DNA of 64,000 nucleotides from Streptomyces olivochromogenes (GCF_001514115.1 NZ_KQ948486.1:1-64000), one strand, 5' to 3'. Numbered from the stretch's first letter, positions 9,128 through 18,149 are shown. Translations and numbers: made by a program. Notes: generated by a model not told the origin, from the letters alone.

Positions 9128-9166
9128 CAAAGTCGCGTCGTCGCCCGAAGGGCAGACGGGACTTTG
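9128..9166. terminator. Bidirectional hairpin terminator
   Basis: Inverted repeat with outer arms CAAAGTC and GACTTTG and inner arms GCCC/GGGC around a GAA loop. It lies between the end of the SDR gene (9117) and the converging permease relic (9181). There is no U-tract, as is usual in Streptomyces. Confidence 0.5.
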
Positions 9167-9176
9167 AAGACAGGCG

Positions 9177-9458
9177 CTAGCTGACCCCGGCGGCGGTACC
9201 GGCGGCTGTGTGCCGTTGCAGCACGAGGAAGACGACGAGCAAAGGGGCGGTTCCCAGGACGACCGTGGGCAGGAGCTGGGAGGTGCTGTAGGCGTGGGTG
9301 CCGATCGTGGAGTACGCGTCCAGCTTCATCGTCTGCTTGCTGTCGGAGGTCAGCAGGACCAAGGGAATGATCAGGTCGTTCCAGATGGCCAGGGTGAGGG
9401 TGATGACGAGGGTCGCGGTGGCCGGGCGCAGGACGGGCAGGATGACGTGCCAGTACAT
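9177..9458 (-). pseudogene. Sugar ABC transporter permease, C-terminal relic
   Basis: The frame YWHVILPVLRPATATLVI, then IWNDLIIPLVLL and LLVVFLVLQRHTAAGTAAG, matches the last two membrane segments of MalG-type permeases, including the end of the EAA loop. Only about 93 residues remain. The N-terminal membrane segments and the partner permease, binding protein and ATPase are not nearby, so it is a relic. Confidence 0.7.
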
Positions 9459-9518
9459 CTAGCGGCGTGAGAGCGCTGACCGGTACGCGCAGGCAGCACA
9501 CGGATTCGGAGATGTCGG

Positions 9519-9983
9519 TCAGTCCGGTTGCTTCTCCATATGGTCCAGGACGCGCTGCGAGATCTGGGCGAGCGTGCTGAGCTCTTCTGGGGTCAAGGCA
9601 TCGATGAAGAGTCGGCGAACGTGTTCGACATGGAGGGGAGCGGCGGCTTCGATCGCCGCGTAACCGGCCGGGGTGGCGATGATGAACGCTCCGCGTCCGT
9701 CGTCGAGGCATTCCTCCTTGGCCACCAGGCCGCGCTTGGTCATCCGTGTGACCTGGTGGGACATCCGGCTCTTCTCCCACTCCACCAGATTGGCCAGTTC
9801 CAGGAAGCGCAACCGTCCGCCGGCTTCGGTGAGCTTGACGAGCACGATGTAGTCGGCGGCGGACATCTTGGAGTCGGTCTGCACCCGGCGGGACAGTCGG
9901 CCGATCAGCTTCTCCTGCATGCGGATGAAACTGTCCCAGGCAGTCTTCTGCTCGGGGTCGAGCCAGCGCGGTGTCTCCTGCAT
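9519..9983 (-). CDS. MarR-family transcriptional regulator
   Basis: About 155 residues with the MarR winged-helix core (LRFLELANLVEWEKSRMSHQVTRMTKRG, wing DDGRGAFI). The start is either ATG 9983 (MQETPRW) or GTG 9989. A short inverted repeat, TTGT-TG-ACAA at 10002-10011, lies just upstream and may be its own operator. The neighbouring genes are relics, so its original target may be gone. Confidence 0.87.
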   Translation of the reverse strand: MQETPRWLDPEQKTAWDSFIRMQEKLIGRLSRRVQTDSKMSAADYIVLVKLTEAGGRLRFLELANLVEWEKSRMSHQVTRMTKRGLVAKEECLDDGRGAFIIATPAGYAAIEAAAPLHVEHVRRLFIDALTPEELSTLAQISQRVLDHMEKQPD

Positions 9984-10149
9984 GGACACAGTCTAACGAA
10001 ATTGTTGACAACTCACCTATTCGCTTCGCTCGGAAGCCGAGGCGCTGTTGACATGGCTGAAGAAGAGTGGGGCGGCGTCGATCGCGAGGTCCAGGACGGC
10101 GGTGCGGGTCGTCGGCATGTCGGCCGTGAGGTCGATGGGCGCCGCAGGA

Positions 10150-10835
10150 GGGGCTGATCGCCACGTCCGGTGTGGTTGACCGCCACGTACACCTCTCCTC
10201 GCCTGAGGTGGCGCCCGCCGCTGTGTCTGCCCGCGTGACCAGGCTCGTCGGGATGGGGTCGGCGGCGTGTGGGGGATCGGCTGCAATCCGGCGTACAACC
10301 TGCGCACCCTGATGAGCTCCTGGCGTGGCATAGCGCTCAACATCGCCTTCCTCGCCCGCGGTTCGTCCAGTTCCCGCGCTCCTGGACGAGTCCGTGCCGG
10401 CGGGGGCAGGCGGCGTCAAGATCCACGAGGATCTCGAGGTTACCCCGCGCATCATCGACACCTGTCTGGAGTCGGCCGAGCAAGCCGACCTGCCCGTCGC
10501 CCTGCACACCGACTTGATGAATGAGCTACGTCGAGAGCGACTTCGAGATCTCCCGCTCCATGGACATGAGCCGGATGGCGGAGACCGTGTGCAGGGACCT
10601 GGCAGCTCGCGCATGTCCAGGCTCTCGCGAACGGCGGCGGGGGAGTCGAACAGCCCTTCAGTAAAGGGGCGTTGCGCCAACTCGCCAAGATCATCCTGAA
10701 CCCGGTCATCGCCCACGGACTGGTCCACGAGGTGGGCACCGTCCAGCCCGGCTGGCTCGCGGACCTGGTGCTGTGGCATCCGGCCTGGACCCGCTCGCGA
10801 CCCTGGTCAGGGGAACCGATCAAAGGCACACTCGG
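10150..10835 (+). pseudogene. ureC: Urease alpha subunit relic
   Basis: Scattered pieces in several frames match UreC in order: GLIATSGVVDRHVHL (10150s, the metal-site HxH region), YNLRTLMSSWRGIALNIAFLARGSSS (10290-10370), GGVKIHEDLEVTP and IIDTCLESAEQADLPVALHTD (10400-10520), then ILNPVIAHGLVHEVGTVQPG and WLADLVLWHPAW (10690-10790). Several frameshifts and deletions, and loss of the carbamylated-Lys context, make it non-functional. No ureA, ureB or accessory genes are seen. Confidence 0.65.
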
Positions 10836-10898
10836 CCGCCGCTCGAATTCATCGGTGTACCTGTTTGTCGAGGGGGTTGGTGACGTAAGGCACCGACG

Positions 10899-11735
10899 TC
10901 ATGCCTTCAGCGCCACGCCCCCGTACATGGCGACGTCTGAGTCCTTGACGTCTCCCTCGGTGCCGGGGAGGGGCTGCCACTGGTGCACGAGGGTCACTCC
11001 CGGCTCGACCAGTTGCAGGCCGTCGAAGAAGGGCTGGACTTCGGCCCTGGTGCGGTTTCGGGCAGGCATGCCACGTTTGGTGTACTCGGCGACCACGCTG
11101 CCGATCGGCTTCGGGCTGGAATCGATGGTGACTGTGGACATCGCCAGGAAGCTGCCGGGCGCCAACAGTTGCAGGTATTGCTTGACCAGGTCGTATGCCT
11201 TCTGGTCGTCGAGGACGAACTGCAGTACCGCGATGATCGACAGGGCGACCGGTCGGTCGAGGTCGAGGGTGTCGGTCAACTCCGGTGCGCGCAGGATCGC
11301 CTCCGGGTCGTGCATGTCGGCGTGGATGTAGGCGATGCGGCCGGCAGGGGTGCCGGTGAGCCGGGCGCCGGCGTGCGCGAGGACGATGGGATCGTTGTCG
11401 ACGTAGACGACTCGGGCGTCCGGGATGATCCCCTGAGCAATCTCATGAAGGTTCGGAGAGGTGGGGATTCCGGTGCCGATGTCCAGGAACTGGTCGATTC
11501 CCTGCTCGGCCAGATAGCGCACGGCCCTGTGCATGAACTTGCGGTTTTCACGCATGGATATCTGCAGGCCGGGCCAGGAGGCGAGCATCTGCTCCGCCGC
11601 TGCACGGTCCGGGGGATAGTTGTCCTTTCCTCCGAGTATGTAGTCGTACACCCGCGCCGAGTGCGGAACGCTCGTATCGATCTGAGGGGGTTCATATCCC
11701 AGAGGGCGATTAGTCCAGGTCGTGTCGTCGGGCAC
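10899..11735 (-). CDS. DUF574-type SAM-dependent methyltransferase
   Basis: A 278-residue protein of the actinomycete SAM-methyltransferase family (Methyltransf_19/DUF574). It opens with PPQIDTSVPHSARVYDYILGG and carries a SAM motif near FLDIGTGIPTSPN and the acidic motif VVYVDNDPI. The GTG at 11735 has GAGGAG 7 nt upstream, so I prefer it to upstream starts. These genes often lie near XRE-DUF397 pairs in Streptomyces, as here. The methylated substrate is unknown. Confidence 0.88.
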   Translation of the reverse strand: MPDDTTWTNRPLGYEPPQIDTSVPHSARVYDYILGGKDNYPPDRAAAEQMLASWPGLQISMRENRKFMHRAVRYLAEQGIDQFLDIGTGIPTSPNLHEIAQGIIPDARVVYVDNDPIVLAHAGARLTGTPAGRIAYIHADMHDPEAILRAPELTDTLDLDRPVALSIIAVLQFVLDDQKAYDLVKQYLQLLAPGSFLAMSTVTIDSSPKPIGSVVAEYTKRGMPARNRTRAEVQPFFDGLQLVEPGVTLVHQWQPLPGTEGDVKDSDVAMYGGVALKA

Positions 11736-11839
11736 TCGCGTACTCCTCTTGATTACCTGCGCCAAAACGTTGCGTATGGTGCGGACGAAGTCGCTCCAGG
11801 GCGCTTCGCCAACGATCTTGTGCCGAGTGTCGAGCGCGG

Positions 11840-12070
11840 TCAGGAGGCCAGCAGGCTGGCCTGCCCCGCCTCCCAGCCCTGAGTGAAGACATCGAGTTCG
11901 ACCTGTGTGAAGATCAGCGCCGGCCCTTCCGGGTCGGTGGACTGGCGGACGGCGAAACGACCGTCGGGCAGTTTCCTGACTTCGACGCAGGCCCCGCCAT
12001 TGCTTCCGCTCCACGGCATGTGCCAGCCTTCCGTCCCCAGTTCCTGAACAGCATTGTGTATGCGATTCAC
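11840..12070 (-). CDS. DUF397 small regulatory-partner protein
   Basis: A 76-residue DUF397 protein: WHMPWSGSNGGACVEVRKLPDG, then VRQSTDPEGPALIFTQVELDVF. Its GTG start (12070) lies 4 bp after the stop of the XRE gene, so the two are co-translated. In Streptomyces, DUF397 proteins pair with XRE regulators of the WhiJ/AbaA type that influence development and antibiotic production. That role is inferred from family and context. Confidence 0.9.
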   Translation of the reverse strand: MNRIHNAVQELGTEGWHMPWSGSNGGACVEVRKLPDGRFAVRQSTDPEGPALIFTQVELDVFTQGWEAGQASLLAS

Positions 12071-12074
12071 GGGA

Positions 12075-12938
12075 CTACAGCTCCTTGCGAATATTACCGA
12101 GGAATTCCCCGGTACGTTGTACTGGTAGGGCTTGCGCGCACATCCGGTCCAGGGCCGCCTGATAATTCGTCACATCGTCGTACTCGTCGAGATATACCGC
12201 GCCCACGAGATTCTCGATGTACGCGATGTCCGATATCTCCTCATGGGGGAATCGGAAGATATGGAACGGTCCGTACATGCCCTCGTGTGCGCAGAGCCCG
12301 AACGGCATGATCTGGAGTTTGATGTGCGGCAGATCCGTCGCCTCGATGAGGCGGTCGATCTGCATCCGCATCACATCGGGTGGAACCATGGGGCGGCGCA
12401 GCACCGTTTCGTCCATGACCACCCACAGCTCGGGCGGTTGGGGCCTGCTGAGTAGTTTCTGACGCTCCATGCGGACGACGACTCTTCGCTCGGCTTCCTC
12501 TTTCGCACCGTGCAGGCCGGCGCGCAGGATGGTCCGTGCGTAGTCCTCGGTCTGGAGCAGTCCGGGGACGTAGTGCGGTTCGTAGACCCGGATGAGGCTC
12601 GCCTCTTCCTCCAGGCTCACGTAAGCGCTGAACCAGGTGGGCATGGCGTCCCGGTGGCGATGCCACCATCCCGGCTGGTTGGCCTCCTTCGCCAGGGCGA
12701 GGAAGGTCCTGGCCTCGTCTGCGGGGACTCCGTATGCCCCCAGCAGGGTCTGGATGTAAGGGAGCTTCCACTTGCCCTTGGCGAGTTCCATCCGCCGGAT
12801 CGTCAGGGGAGTGACATCGAGCACGACCGCGGCGTCGTCGAACGACATCCCGGCGCTTGTCCGCAGGTCACGCAACCGCCTGCCCAGGACCATCAGTCGG
12901 ACGGTCGAAGCGCCGGCCGTGGACTGAGCTGGAGTCAC
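12075..12938 (-). CDS. XRE-family regulator with DUF5753 domain
   Basis: A 287-residue protein. HTH at about 15-70 (LRDLRTSAGMSFDDAAVVLDVTPLTIRRME), then the DUF5753 region (YEPHYVPGLLQTEDYAR, ELWVVMDETVLRRP, IMPFGLCAHEGMYGPF). I chose GTG 12938 because AAGGAGG lies 6 nt upstream. The DUF397 gene follows after 4 bp and an HATPase gene is divergent, giving the usual WhiJ/AbaA-like trio. A palindrome at 13011-13033 is a candidate operator. Confidence 0.9.
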   Translation of the reverse strand: MTPAQSTAGASTVRLMVLGRRLRDLRTSAGMSFDDAAVVLDVTPLTIRRMELAKGKWKLPYIQTLLGAYGVPADEARTFLALAKEANQPGWWHRHRDAMPTWFSAYVSLEEEASLIRVYEPHYVPGLLQTEDYARTILRAGLHGAKEEAERRVVVRMERQKLLSRPQPPELWVVMDETVLRRPMVPPDVMRMQIDRLIEATDLPHIKLQIMPFGLCAHEGMYGPFHIFRFPHEEISDIAYIENLVGAVYLDEYDDVTNYQAALDRMCAQALPVQRTGEFLGNIRKEL

Positions 12939-13010
12939 GTCCCGCCTCCTTGTGCAGCATCCATAGAGGCAGTGTGTCACCCCTTGGTGATATCAGCTCC
13001 CTGGCTATGT

Positions 13011-13033
13011 GCTCCGTGAAATTATCACGGAGC
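13011..13033. promoter_or_regulatory. Palindrome in XRE/ATPase divergent promoter
   Basis: Perfect 9-bp arms, GCTCCGTGA and TCACGGAGC, around an AT-rich 5-nt centre (AATTA). It is 73 bp upstream of the XRE start and in the gap shared with the divergent ATPase gene. An operator for the XRE regulator is the simplest reading. Confidence 0.6.
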
Positions 13034-13286
13034 AACTTGCTTCGTGACCATGTCGGCGAGCATAGTGGCGTCGTGACCGTGTTCACTCAAGCGTGGCAGT
13101 CGGCCGGCGGCAGTCGCGCAGACCTGGAAGTCAGGTCTCTTCGCGAAGTGTCGCTTCGGACGTCCCATGTGCGGTGCAGACGTGTGCCGCTGCTGCACGG
13201 CCTCGGTCCGGGACGCGTCCACGCTTGTGGGGTTCAGCCCCTGGACGGGGCGCGCGCGGCACTCACCCCCCATGATGAGGAAACAC

Positions 13287-13718
13287 GTGGCCATCACTGA
13301 CATGACCTGTCGGCGAGCTCCCTCCCCCGCGGACTTGACCTTCGAGCTTGCGGCGCACGGAGCCTCCGTCGGTGAGGCTCGCCGCCGCGTCCGTGCCCAC
13401 CTCGGACGTCAGGGGTGCGGAGACGACATCTGCGAGACCGCGGTCTTACTGGTCAGCGAACTGGTGACCAACGCGGTGCGGCACACACGAACTCCCCTGG
13501 TGAAGTGCTCCGTCCGGCTGGAGGCGGGCAAGGTCCTTGTCGCGGTGGAGGACCAGGGCGAGGGCGGCACCCCCATCGCACTGTTCCAGGCTGCCGCCGA
13601 TGACGTGCACGGGCGAGGTCTGCACCTCGTGGCGGCACTCTCGCGGGAGTGGGGGGTGCGGGAACGGGACGGCGGTCCCGGCTGCGTGGTGTGGGCGCTC
13701 GTGTCGACCGCCGAATGA
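13287..13718 (+). CDS. ATP-binding (HATPase_c_2) regulator, AbaA-like
   Basis: A 143-residue GHKL ATPase of the RsbW/anti-sigma type. N box ELVTNAVRH near 50-58, G1 box VEDQGEGG near 85-92 and G2 box GRGLHLVAAL near 107-116. The GTG at 13287 has GAGGA about 6 nt upstream; ATGs at 13272/13275 are alternatives. It is divergent from the XRE-DUF397 pair, the layout known for AbaA-type clusters. Kinase or partner-binding activity is inferred. Confidence 0.87.
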   Translation: MAITDMTCRRAPSPADLTFELAAHGASVGEARRRVRAHLGRQGCGDDICETAVLLVSELVTNAVRHTRTPLVKCSVRLEAGKVLVAVEDQGEGGTPIALFQAAADDVHGRGLHLVAALSREWGVRERDGGPGCVVWALVSTAE

Positions 13719-14135
13719 GTACGTCGAAGGCGGTGGACGGGGATCGCGAGGACCGACTGCCGAGCCGGATGTGAACGGCGGGTAGGGACGCCAGGGCGGC
13801 GGGGAGCCGTACGAAGAGCTCTGAACACGACGTCCCGAGGTGTCATGCCGCCCGACACCTCGGTGGCAGCCGCTCGCCGTGCGACGCTCGCCTTGGGCTC
13901 ACCCGCTCAACCTCGCCCCTCTCGCAGCACCGCTTGACGGCCGACAGCCGGTGGTCGAACGCCAGCGCCATTCCCTTGCAGACATGCATGCCCTCCATGA
14001 ACCCGGCCCCCGAAGAGTCCGGATCGCCCGGCTTCGAGGCGCGCAGTTGTCAGTGAGTGAAGGCGGCCGCGCCCCACGACGTGGCTCCGGCCATCTCGGC
14101 AGAGAACGTCAACCACCCCGGATCAGACCTTCCCG
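13719..14135. other. Intergenic stretch, no recognised gene
   Basis: 417 bp downstream of the ATPase gene. Short frames exist on both strands, but none has a recognisable motif or convincing start. It may contain decayed sequence linked to the maleylacetate reductase relic that follows. Confidence 0.3.
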
Positions 14136-14282
14136 ATGAGTGAGGCGGACCTCAGGCGCTGGGGGACGCTGTTCGAGGAACCCGACGCCGCGGAACTCGA
14201 TGGGGATGAGGTCGGCGATCAGCCTCCGGGGTGGTTGGGTCGGCTGGAATGGGCCGCCGATCGGTGGCCGTCGCTCGCGTGA
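14136..14282 (+). CDS. Short hypothetical ORF (48 aa)
   Basis: ATG 14136 opens MSEADLRRWGTLFEEPDAAE, and the frame ends at a TGA at 14280-14282 after RWPSLA. Composition is acidic and coding-like. It is too short to classify and may be the start of a larger broken gene, since the next recognisable sequence is the dehydrogenase relic. Confidence 0.3.
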   Translation: MSEADLRRWGTLFEEPDAAELDGDEVGDQPPGWLGRLEWAADRWPSLA

Positions 14283-14449
14283 CTGTCCGGCGCGCGGCGC
14301 ACCGCCGTGGGCCGGCGGCGGGAGGCGAACGCCCGCCGCCCGGCCCCGGCGAGCCACTCCACGGCACCCGCCGCTGTTGGGAGCACGCGCGGCAATCGTC
14401 CGGTCGGGGCGGCGATCCCGGGCCCCGGCCTGCTTCCAGGGCGGCCGCA

Positions 14450-14690
14450 GACTCGGCGGCCACCGCGGTACCGGGCCCGTTCGACGCCCTCGCGCACGCG
14501 GCGGAGGCCCTCTACGCCCCCGACCGCACACCGGTCACCGACCTTCTCGCGGTCGAGGGCGTCCGGGCCCTCGCCACCGCCCTGCCCGGCCTCTCGCAAC
14601 AGGACCCGGAGGCGACCGCCACCGTGCTCCACGGTGCCTGGCGGTGCGGCAGGTGCCTCGATGCCACCACCCTGCGCCGGTGTCGGCCGC
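14450..14690 (+). pseudogene. Maleylacetate reductase-like (iron ADH) fragment
   Basis: One frame reads PFDALAHAAEALYAPDRTP, then LLAVEGVRALATALPGL and TVLHGAWRCG. This is the helical centre of maleylacetate reductases/iron-containing alcohol dehydrogenases, around the first metal-binding His (NALAHxxEALYAP in the family). The N-terminal nucleotide domain and the rest of the metal site are missing. Confidence 0.5.
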
Positions 14691-14793
14691 TTCGGTGCGC
14701 GCCTTGCTTCAACGGGCCTGGTCCGGAGCTCCGCCGGGGGCCGTATGTGCGGCGACAGCAGGTCCAACAGGTCCAGGGACGATGCTCTGGCGG

Positions 14794-16191
14794 TTAGGGA
14801 ACGCCGAGTTCGAACAGGGCGTACCCCGCGTATGAGCCGGAGGCGAGCGCGGCGATTCCGAGGACGGTGCACAGCACCGGCGTGCTGAGTCGGCGCATGG
14901 CGACGGCGCACGGGATGAACAGAGGGAAGGCCGGGAGAAGGTAGCGGGAGATGTTGCCGAAGATCTGCTGGCTTCCCAGGACGAGCGCGATCGTCAGGAA
15001 GGTGTGGACGACGAGGACCGCGGGCGGGCGGAGTCGGAGCAGCAGAGGCAGGACGATCAGGGCCAGCAGGACCGTGCCTACGCCGATGAGGTCTTCGTAG
15101 GGGTAGGCGAAGAGGTAGTCGAAGTGGCCCACCGGGAGGGACGTGAACACGTCGAGGGTGTGCTTGCCGTAGTCGAACGTGTGGGCCCAGGCACCTTCCT
15201 GGAGCTTGAAGTACCCGCTGTAGTCGTCCATCCGGTATCCCACCCAGCCGAGGTAGCCGAACAGGCCGAGGGGGGCGATCGCCACGGCGATCAGCGGGCG
15301 CAGAAATTCGACCCGACGCCTCTTCCCGTCCGGGCCGGGGGCGTCTCCCCAGCGGCGGACCTCCCGCCGTTGCCGGTGTACGGCCAGCAGCGCCGCGACG
15401 GCGAGCGACGCGATCAGAGCGGTGGCCGTCGGACGAGTGAGACCCGTGGCGCAGGTCAGGATGCCGGCGGTGATCCAGTGGTGGCGCATGACGGCGTAGC
15501 AGGCCCAGGCCGCGAGGGCGACGTAGAGGGACTCCGAGTAGGCCGACCACTCCATGCCGGATCCGGGCCACACGGCCCAGAGGCCGGCTGCGGCGAGCCC
15601 GGCCCGCCGTCCGCCGATCCGTGCGGTGACGGCGTGGATCGCCAGGGCGGCGACGAACGAGGCGGCGACCGAGACCAGCAGACCGGCGCCGAACAGACCC
15701 AGGCCGGTGCAGGAGGAGACCAGCCGCATCAGGGCGGGGTACAGCGGGAAGAACGCCGCGGAGTTGCCCTCGATGGTGATCAGGCCGCCCGCCCCCGGCA
15801 CCGGGACGAGCGCGGGGTGGTAGCCGTGCGCGGCGATCTGCTGGTACCACCAGCCGTCCCAGGTGGCCAGGACGTCCCAGGCGTGGGCGCCGCCGCCGAA
15901 GCGGGGGTCCTTCTTGCGGAAGTCCCCGGAGGAGTCCAGCAGGTACATGAAGACGCAGAAGCCGATGAGCTTCAGCGCACCGTACAGCGCGAGCACCGGA
16001 CCGTGGTGCTCGGCCGCCCGGCACAGTCGCGCCCACCGCCGGCGGGCGGCGGAGGTGAGGGAGGAGGGGGAGGGAGACGGGGCGGGGGGCGGGCCGGTGG
16101 GGTACGTCGGCTCCGTGGCGGGCGAACGGCCTTCGGCGTGGGGCCCGTTGCCCTCGCACGACGGAGCGTTCGCGAGGCTCGGCTCGTTCAT
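14794..16191 (-). CDS. Polytopic mannosyltransferase-like membrane protein
   Basis: A 465-residue protein with many membrane segments after a Pro/Ser-rich, unstructured first 45 residues. An early loop with WDGWWYQQIAAHGY is the PIG-V/GT-C type motif (W-D-x-x-W-Y), and RPTA and YLLPAFPLFIP occur later. It probably transfers a sugar from a polyprenyl phosphate carrier at the outer membrane face. Its ATG overlaps the stop of the GT2-GtrA gene by 4 bp (ATGA), so the two form an operon. Acceptor unknown. Confidence 0.82.
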   Translation of the reverse strand: MNEPSLANAPSCEGNGPHAEGRSPATEPTYPTGPPPAPSPSPSSLTSAARRRWARLCRAAEHHGPVLALYGALKLIGFCVFMYLLDSSGDFRKKDPRFGGGAHAWDVLATWDGWWYQQIAAHGYHPALVPVPGAGGLITIEGNSAAFFPLYPALMRLVSSCTGLGLFGAGLLVSVAASFVAALAIHAVTARIGGRRAGLAAAGLWAVWPGSGMEWSAYSESLYVALAAWACYAVMRHHWITAGILTCATGLTRPTATALIASLAVAALLAVHRQRREVRRWGDAPGPDGKRRRVEFLRPLIAVAIAPLGLFGYLGWVGYRMDDYSGYFKLQEGAWAHTFDYGKHTLDVFTSLPVGHFDYLFAYPYEDLIGVGTVLLALIVLPLLLRLRPPAVLVVHTFLTIALVLGSQQIFGNISRYLLPAFPLFIPCAVAMRRLSTPVLCTVLGIAALASGSYAGYALFELGVP

Positions 16192-17465
16192 CGGGGCTCG
16201 GCTCCTGTTCCGTTGCCGCGGGGGGCGGTGGTGAACACCCAGGCCCTCAGGAGCAGGAAGCGCAGCAGTGTCGCGACCAGGTTGGCGATGACGAGCACCA
16301 CGACTTCCATGGGCCGCGCGGGCCCCGGCGCCCAGCGGTGCAGCGCGGCGAGCGAGCCGCTGGTGAGCGCCAGACCGAGGCCGAAGACCACCAGGCCCTT
16401 GGCCTGCTGCCGCAGCGCCCCGCCCCGCCCGCGCAGCCCGAACGTGAGCCGCCGGTTCGCGGCGGTGTTCGCGACGGCGCAGACCAGCAGCGCCCACGCG
16501 TTGGCGCCCTGCGGCCCCGTCACCGGGCGCAGGGCCGAGTAGAGGAGGACGTACCCGACCGTGCTGACCACGCCGACGGCGCCGAAGCGCAGCAACTGGG
16601 CGGCCAGTCGGCCCGGCGGATCACCTCCGGTGGCGCGCCGCAGCCCCGCCGTCGGGAGCGTGCCACGGGCGAGCGCCCTGCCGATCCTGACGATGCCGCG
16701 AAGGTCGGCCATGGCCGTCGGGACCAGATCGACGCGACTGTCGGGGTCGTCCACCCAGTCGACGGGTACCTCGTGGATGCGTAGCCCGGCCCGCTCGGCG
16801 ATCACCAGCAGTTCGGTGTCGAAGAACCACTCCGAGTCCTCCACCAGGGGCAGCAGCCGCTCGGCGACGTCGCGCCGGACCGCTTTGAAGCCGCACTGCG
16901 CGTCGGAGAAGCCGACGGCGAGCGTGGAACGCAGCAGCACGTTGTAGCAACGGGAGATGATCTCCCGTTTGGGCCCGCGTATCACCCGGGAGCCACGGGC
17001 CAGGCGGGTGCCGATGGCTATGTCGGAGTGGCCGGAGATCAGCGGGGCGACCAGCGGGAGCAGCGCGTTGAGTTCGGTGGACAGGTCCACGTCCAGGTAG
17101 GCCAGCACCGGGGCCCGCGAGCGCGACCAGGCGACGCGCAGGGCACGGCCCCGCCCTTTCTCGGCCAGTCGTATCCACTCGGCCTCCGGCAGTTCGGCGG
17201 CCAGCCGGGCCGCGATCCGCGGGGTCTCGTCGGTGCTGGCGTTGTCGGCGACGGTGATGCGGAACGGGTACGGGAACGTCTCACGCAGGTGAGCGTGCAG
17301 CCGCCGCACGCTCGGCTCCAGATCCGTCTCCTCGTTGAACACGGGGACGACCACGTCCAGTACGGGTTCCGGGTGGTCCGCAGGCAGCGGCAGGCGGAGC
17401 GGCAGTCGGTCCATGGGCAGTCCCGTCGCGAGGTTCATCGGGGCGGACCGTGCGGTCTTGGTCAT
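16188..17465 (-). CDS. GT2 glycosyltransferase fused to GtrA-like membrane domain
   Basis: A 425-residue fusion. Residues about 35-280 form a GT2 domain (VVVPVFNEE at 38-46, DNASTDET, DVDLST near 125-130, QCGFKAVRR) like polyprenyl-phosphate glycosyltransferases. Residues about 295-415 are four membrane segments of the GtrA family. It probably loads a sugar on undecaprenyl phosphate and helps flip it. The downstream translationally coupled mannosyltransferase would use this donor for a cell-envelope polymer or protein. Confidence 0.88.
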   Translation of the reverse strand: MTKTARSAPMNLATGLPMDRLPLRLPLPADHPEPVLDVVVPVFNEETDLEPSVRRLHAHLRETFPYPFRITVADNASTDETPRIAARLAAELPEAEWIRLAEKGRGRALRVAWSRSRAPVLAYLDVDLSTELNALLPLVAPLISGHSDIAIGTRLARGSRVIRGPKREIISRCYNVLLRSTLAVGFSDAQCGFKAVRRDVAERLLPLVEDSEWFFDTELLVIAERAGLRIHEVPVDWVDDPDSRVDLVPTAMADLRGIVRIGRALARGTLPTAGLRRATGGDPPGRLAAQLLRFGAVGVVSTVGYVLLYSALRPVTGPQGANAWALLVCAVANTAANRRLTFGLRGRGGALRQQAKGLVVFGLGLALTSGSLAALHRWAPGPARPMEVVVLVIANLVATLLRFLLLRAWVFTTAPRGNGTGAEPR

Positions 17466-17631
17466 GGTTCATCCAGGTTTCTGTGCTGTCGCAGGGCATG
17501 CCAAAGGTGCTCACGGCGCAGCTGCGATCAGGGGAGTACGGCCAGGGGAGTACGGCCAGGAGTGGAGCAGGGACAAGGGGCGGTGCGGAACTTCGGTGGG
17601 GGAGCGGCCGGGACGGCCGTGCGCTCGGCGG

Positions 17632-18141
17632 CTACCCGGCGCCGGTCGCGCTGACGAACGACGAGGGCTCGCCTGTCGTCGTCGGCGGGGACGACGGCGT
17701 GATGCTTCCGCTCGGCGTGGCCGGGATGGTGGCCGGCGGACCGGCAGGCGCGGTCCCCGAGGGACCGGTGCCGACCGAGCTCGAACTCTCTGGCGCACTC
17801 TCTGTCGTGATCGGTGCCGTGGGCGTGGTGGGGGCCGACCCGGTAGGGCTGGTGCTGGGGGGCTGGGTCGGGGACGGCGTGGTGGTCGGGGAGGAGAAGC
17901 CGGTCGTGGGCCGCGGCACGGGGGCCTGGGGTTGGTCGCGGTCCGGCGCGTGTGGCAGCAGGACCAGGCCTACGCCGAGTCCGGCGGCCACCAGTACGGA
18001 GCCCACGGCCTTCTGCGCCGCGCGGACACGGCGGCGGACGAGCACTCCCGTCCTGAGCCGGTTCTGCTGTGCGGGCTCAAAAGGGGTGTACTCCTGGGCG
18101 TCGCGCATCATCCGCGCCAACTCCCGCTCGAAGTGATCCAT
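17632..18141 (-). CDS. Membrane partner (anti-sigma-like) of SigE-type sigma factor
   Basis: 169 residues. The N-terminal cytoplasmic part starts MDHFERELARMMRDAQEYTPFE, a single membrane segment lies near 55-75 (VGSVLVAAGLGVGLVLL), and the rest is a long Pro/Thr/Ser-rich outer tail. The gene begins 8 bp after the sigma gene ends. SigE-family sigma factors in Streptomyces are often followed by such a protein, which probably holds the sigma factor at the membrane. Low-complexity tail length is likely variable. Confidence 0.75.
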   Translation of the reverse strand: MDHFERELARMMRDAQEYTPFEPAQQNRLRTGVLVRRRVRAAQKAVGSVLVAAGLGVGLVLLPHAPDRDQPQAPVPRPTTGFSSPTTTPSPTQPPSTSPTGSAPTTPTAPITTESAPESSSSVGTGPSGTAPAGPPATIPATPSGSITPSSPPTTTGEPSSFVSATGAG

Positions 18142-18149
18142 GCTTCCCT

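Noticed and set aside
8299..10779. Very long minus-strand open frame (826 codons)
   Set aside because: It runs antisense to the SDR, across the MarR gene in the wrong frame and through the urease relic. It has no domain, and its Arg/Pro-rich composition is that of a high-GC shadow frame.
14219..16159. Long minus-strand open frame (646 codons)
   Set aside because: It overlaps the mannosyltransferase-like gene in another frame. Composition is Arg/Pro/Gly-rich with no membrane pattern; the other frame has clear motifs.
15004..16542. 512-codon plus-strand frame
   Set aside because: Antisense shadow of the two glycosyltransferase genes; Gly/Glu/Arg-rich, no family.
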